Assembly: GCA_019722365.1 (NCBI GenBank) | Contig: JADFUC010000213.1 | Span: 62,001-126,000 of the forward strand | Direction: 5' to 3' | DNA from: Lithospermum erythrorhizon | Taxonomy: Eukaryota; Streptophyta; Magnoliopsida; Boraginales; Boraginaceae | Length of the DNA stretch: 64,000 nt | Part shown: positions 63,801 to 64,000 of the stretch, one piece after another | Layout of the letters: every line of letters begins with the position of its first letter | Numbering within the stretch: position 1 is the stretch's first letter | The notes under the pieces: model-generated | Told to the model about the DNA's origin: nothing | What the model saw: the letters and a program-made list of their open reading frames with translations, nothing else | Databases searched by the model: none | Translations under genes and position numbers: made by a program

Positions 63801-64000
63801 AATATGGTTTCATGATATCGATTTGTACGATTCAAGATTGTTTGGGGATTCTAATATATACCATTTGTTTCGATCAATGATATCTCTTTATTAGTAAGTG
63901 GTATACCATGGATTTAAGTCTCGATAGGTATTTATAGACTAAGAATATCTTATGCATGTACACCATCATTGAAAATACAATAATAATACGTATGTCATAT
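60900..64000. other. Intergenic, no gene recognised
   Basis: AT-rich throughout, except for the island at 61950-62195. The frames at 61390-61593 and 63520-63717 (+) have no recognisable product; the second lacks an ATG. The far right could be the promoter side of a gene beyond the window, but nothing shows it. Confidence 0.5.
61950..62195 (-). other. Unexplained GC-rich island, possibly a decayed coding or structured element
   Basis: A sharply bounded GC-rich stretch inside very AT-rich DNA. On the minus strand one frame reads SATWGLYGGGKWRDVS and continues open for about 45 codons to a stop; another reads RVPPLGGSTEEVNGGMSP. I recognise neither. The CACCACCCGCC and TCCCGCC words can pair with GGCGG words nearby. 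A fragment of a gene, a transposon end or a structured RNA are all possible. Confidence 0.3.

Noticed and set aside
1..64000. tRNA, rRNA, CRISPR arrays and bacterial operons
   Set aside because: No cloverleaf with box A/B, no rRNA core sequence and no spaced identical repeats were recognised. The window is plant nuclear DNA.

Overview
The window is nuclear DNA of a flowering plant, most likely a eudicot. It is AT-rich, its genes have many introns with GT..AG borders, and it is dominated by decayed Ty1/copia and other LTR elements and hAT DNA transposons. No bacterial-type operons, CRISPR arrays, rRNA or tRNA genes were recognised. I cannot name the species.

Two host genes can be rebuilt exon by exon, both on the minus strand. 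At 3128-6018 is a five-exon IQD (IQ67-domain) calmodulin-binding protein of 304 residues. At 32449-39229 is a nine-exon EF-hand membrane protein of the plant Na+/Ca2+ exchanger-like (NCL / EF-CAX) family, about 699 residues. The second is unusual: its EF-hand exon pair looks duplicated, one EF-hand seems lost, and the acidic residues expected in both exchanger repeats are replaced.

Two small gene-like units are less certain. One (40491-40718, +) is a two-exon reading frame for a 56-residue protein with a signal peptide, a TATA box and a poly(A) signal, lying inside a copia element. The other (57875-58745, +) is a decayed gene whose product was a hydrophobic leader followed by about a dozen ~20-residue repeats with the core GRNLLW.

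Layout: 1-3127 featureless; 3128-6018 IQD gene with a foldback element in intron 3; 6019-9600 intergenic; 9607-12165 large LTR, family A copy 1 (-); 12170-14250 hAT-like end, featureless AT-rich DNA and an unexplained GC-rich patch; 14253-26757 an old SIRE-like copia element with direct LTR-type repeats, a gag zinc knuckle and a nested family A LTR (19313-23153, -); 26765-27740 an inverted copy of the same LTR; 27900-28210 hAT-like end; 28211-32448 intergenic; 32449-39229 NCL-like gene; 39389-45634 copia element with 5-bp target duplication AGTTC, inserted about 155 bp upstream of the NCL-like start codon; 45700-50800 hAT element with a second transposon-type gene inside it; 51480-52440 copia 3' LTR and a tandem duplication; 53379-57616 copia remnant with target duplication AATAG; 57875-58745 repeat-peptide gene; 58763-~60890 family A LTR copy 3 (+); 60900-64000 intergenic with one GC-rich island.

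The two host genes share no obvious pathway beyond calcium signalling: IQD proteins bind calmodulin, and the NCL-like protein carries calcium-binding EF-hands in a membrane protein. The rest of the window records repeated transposon insertion, including nested insertions and insertions next to genes.
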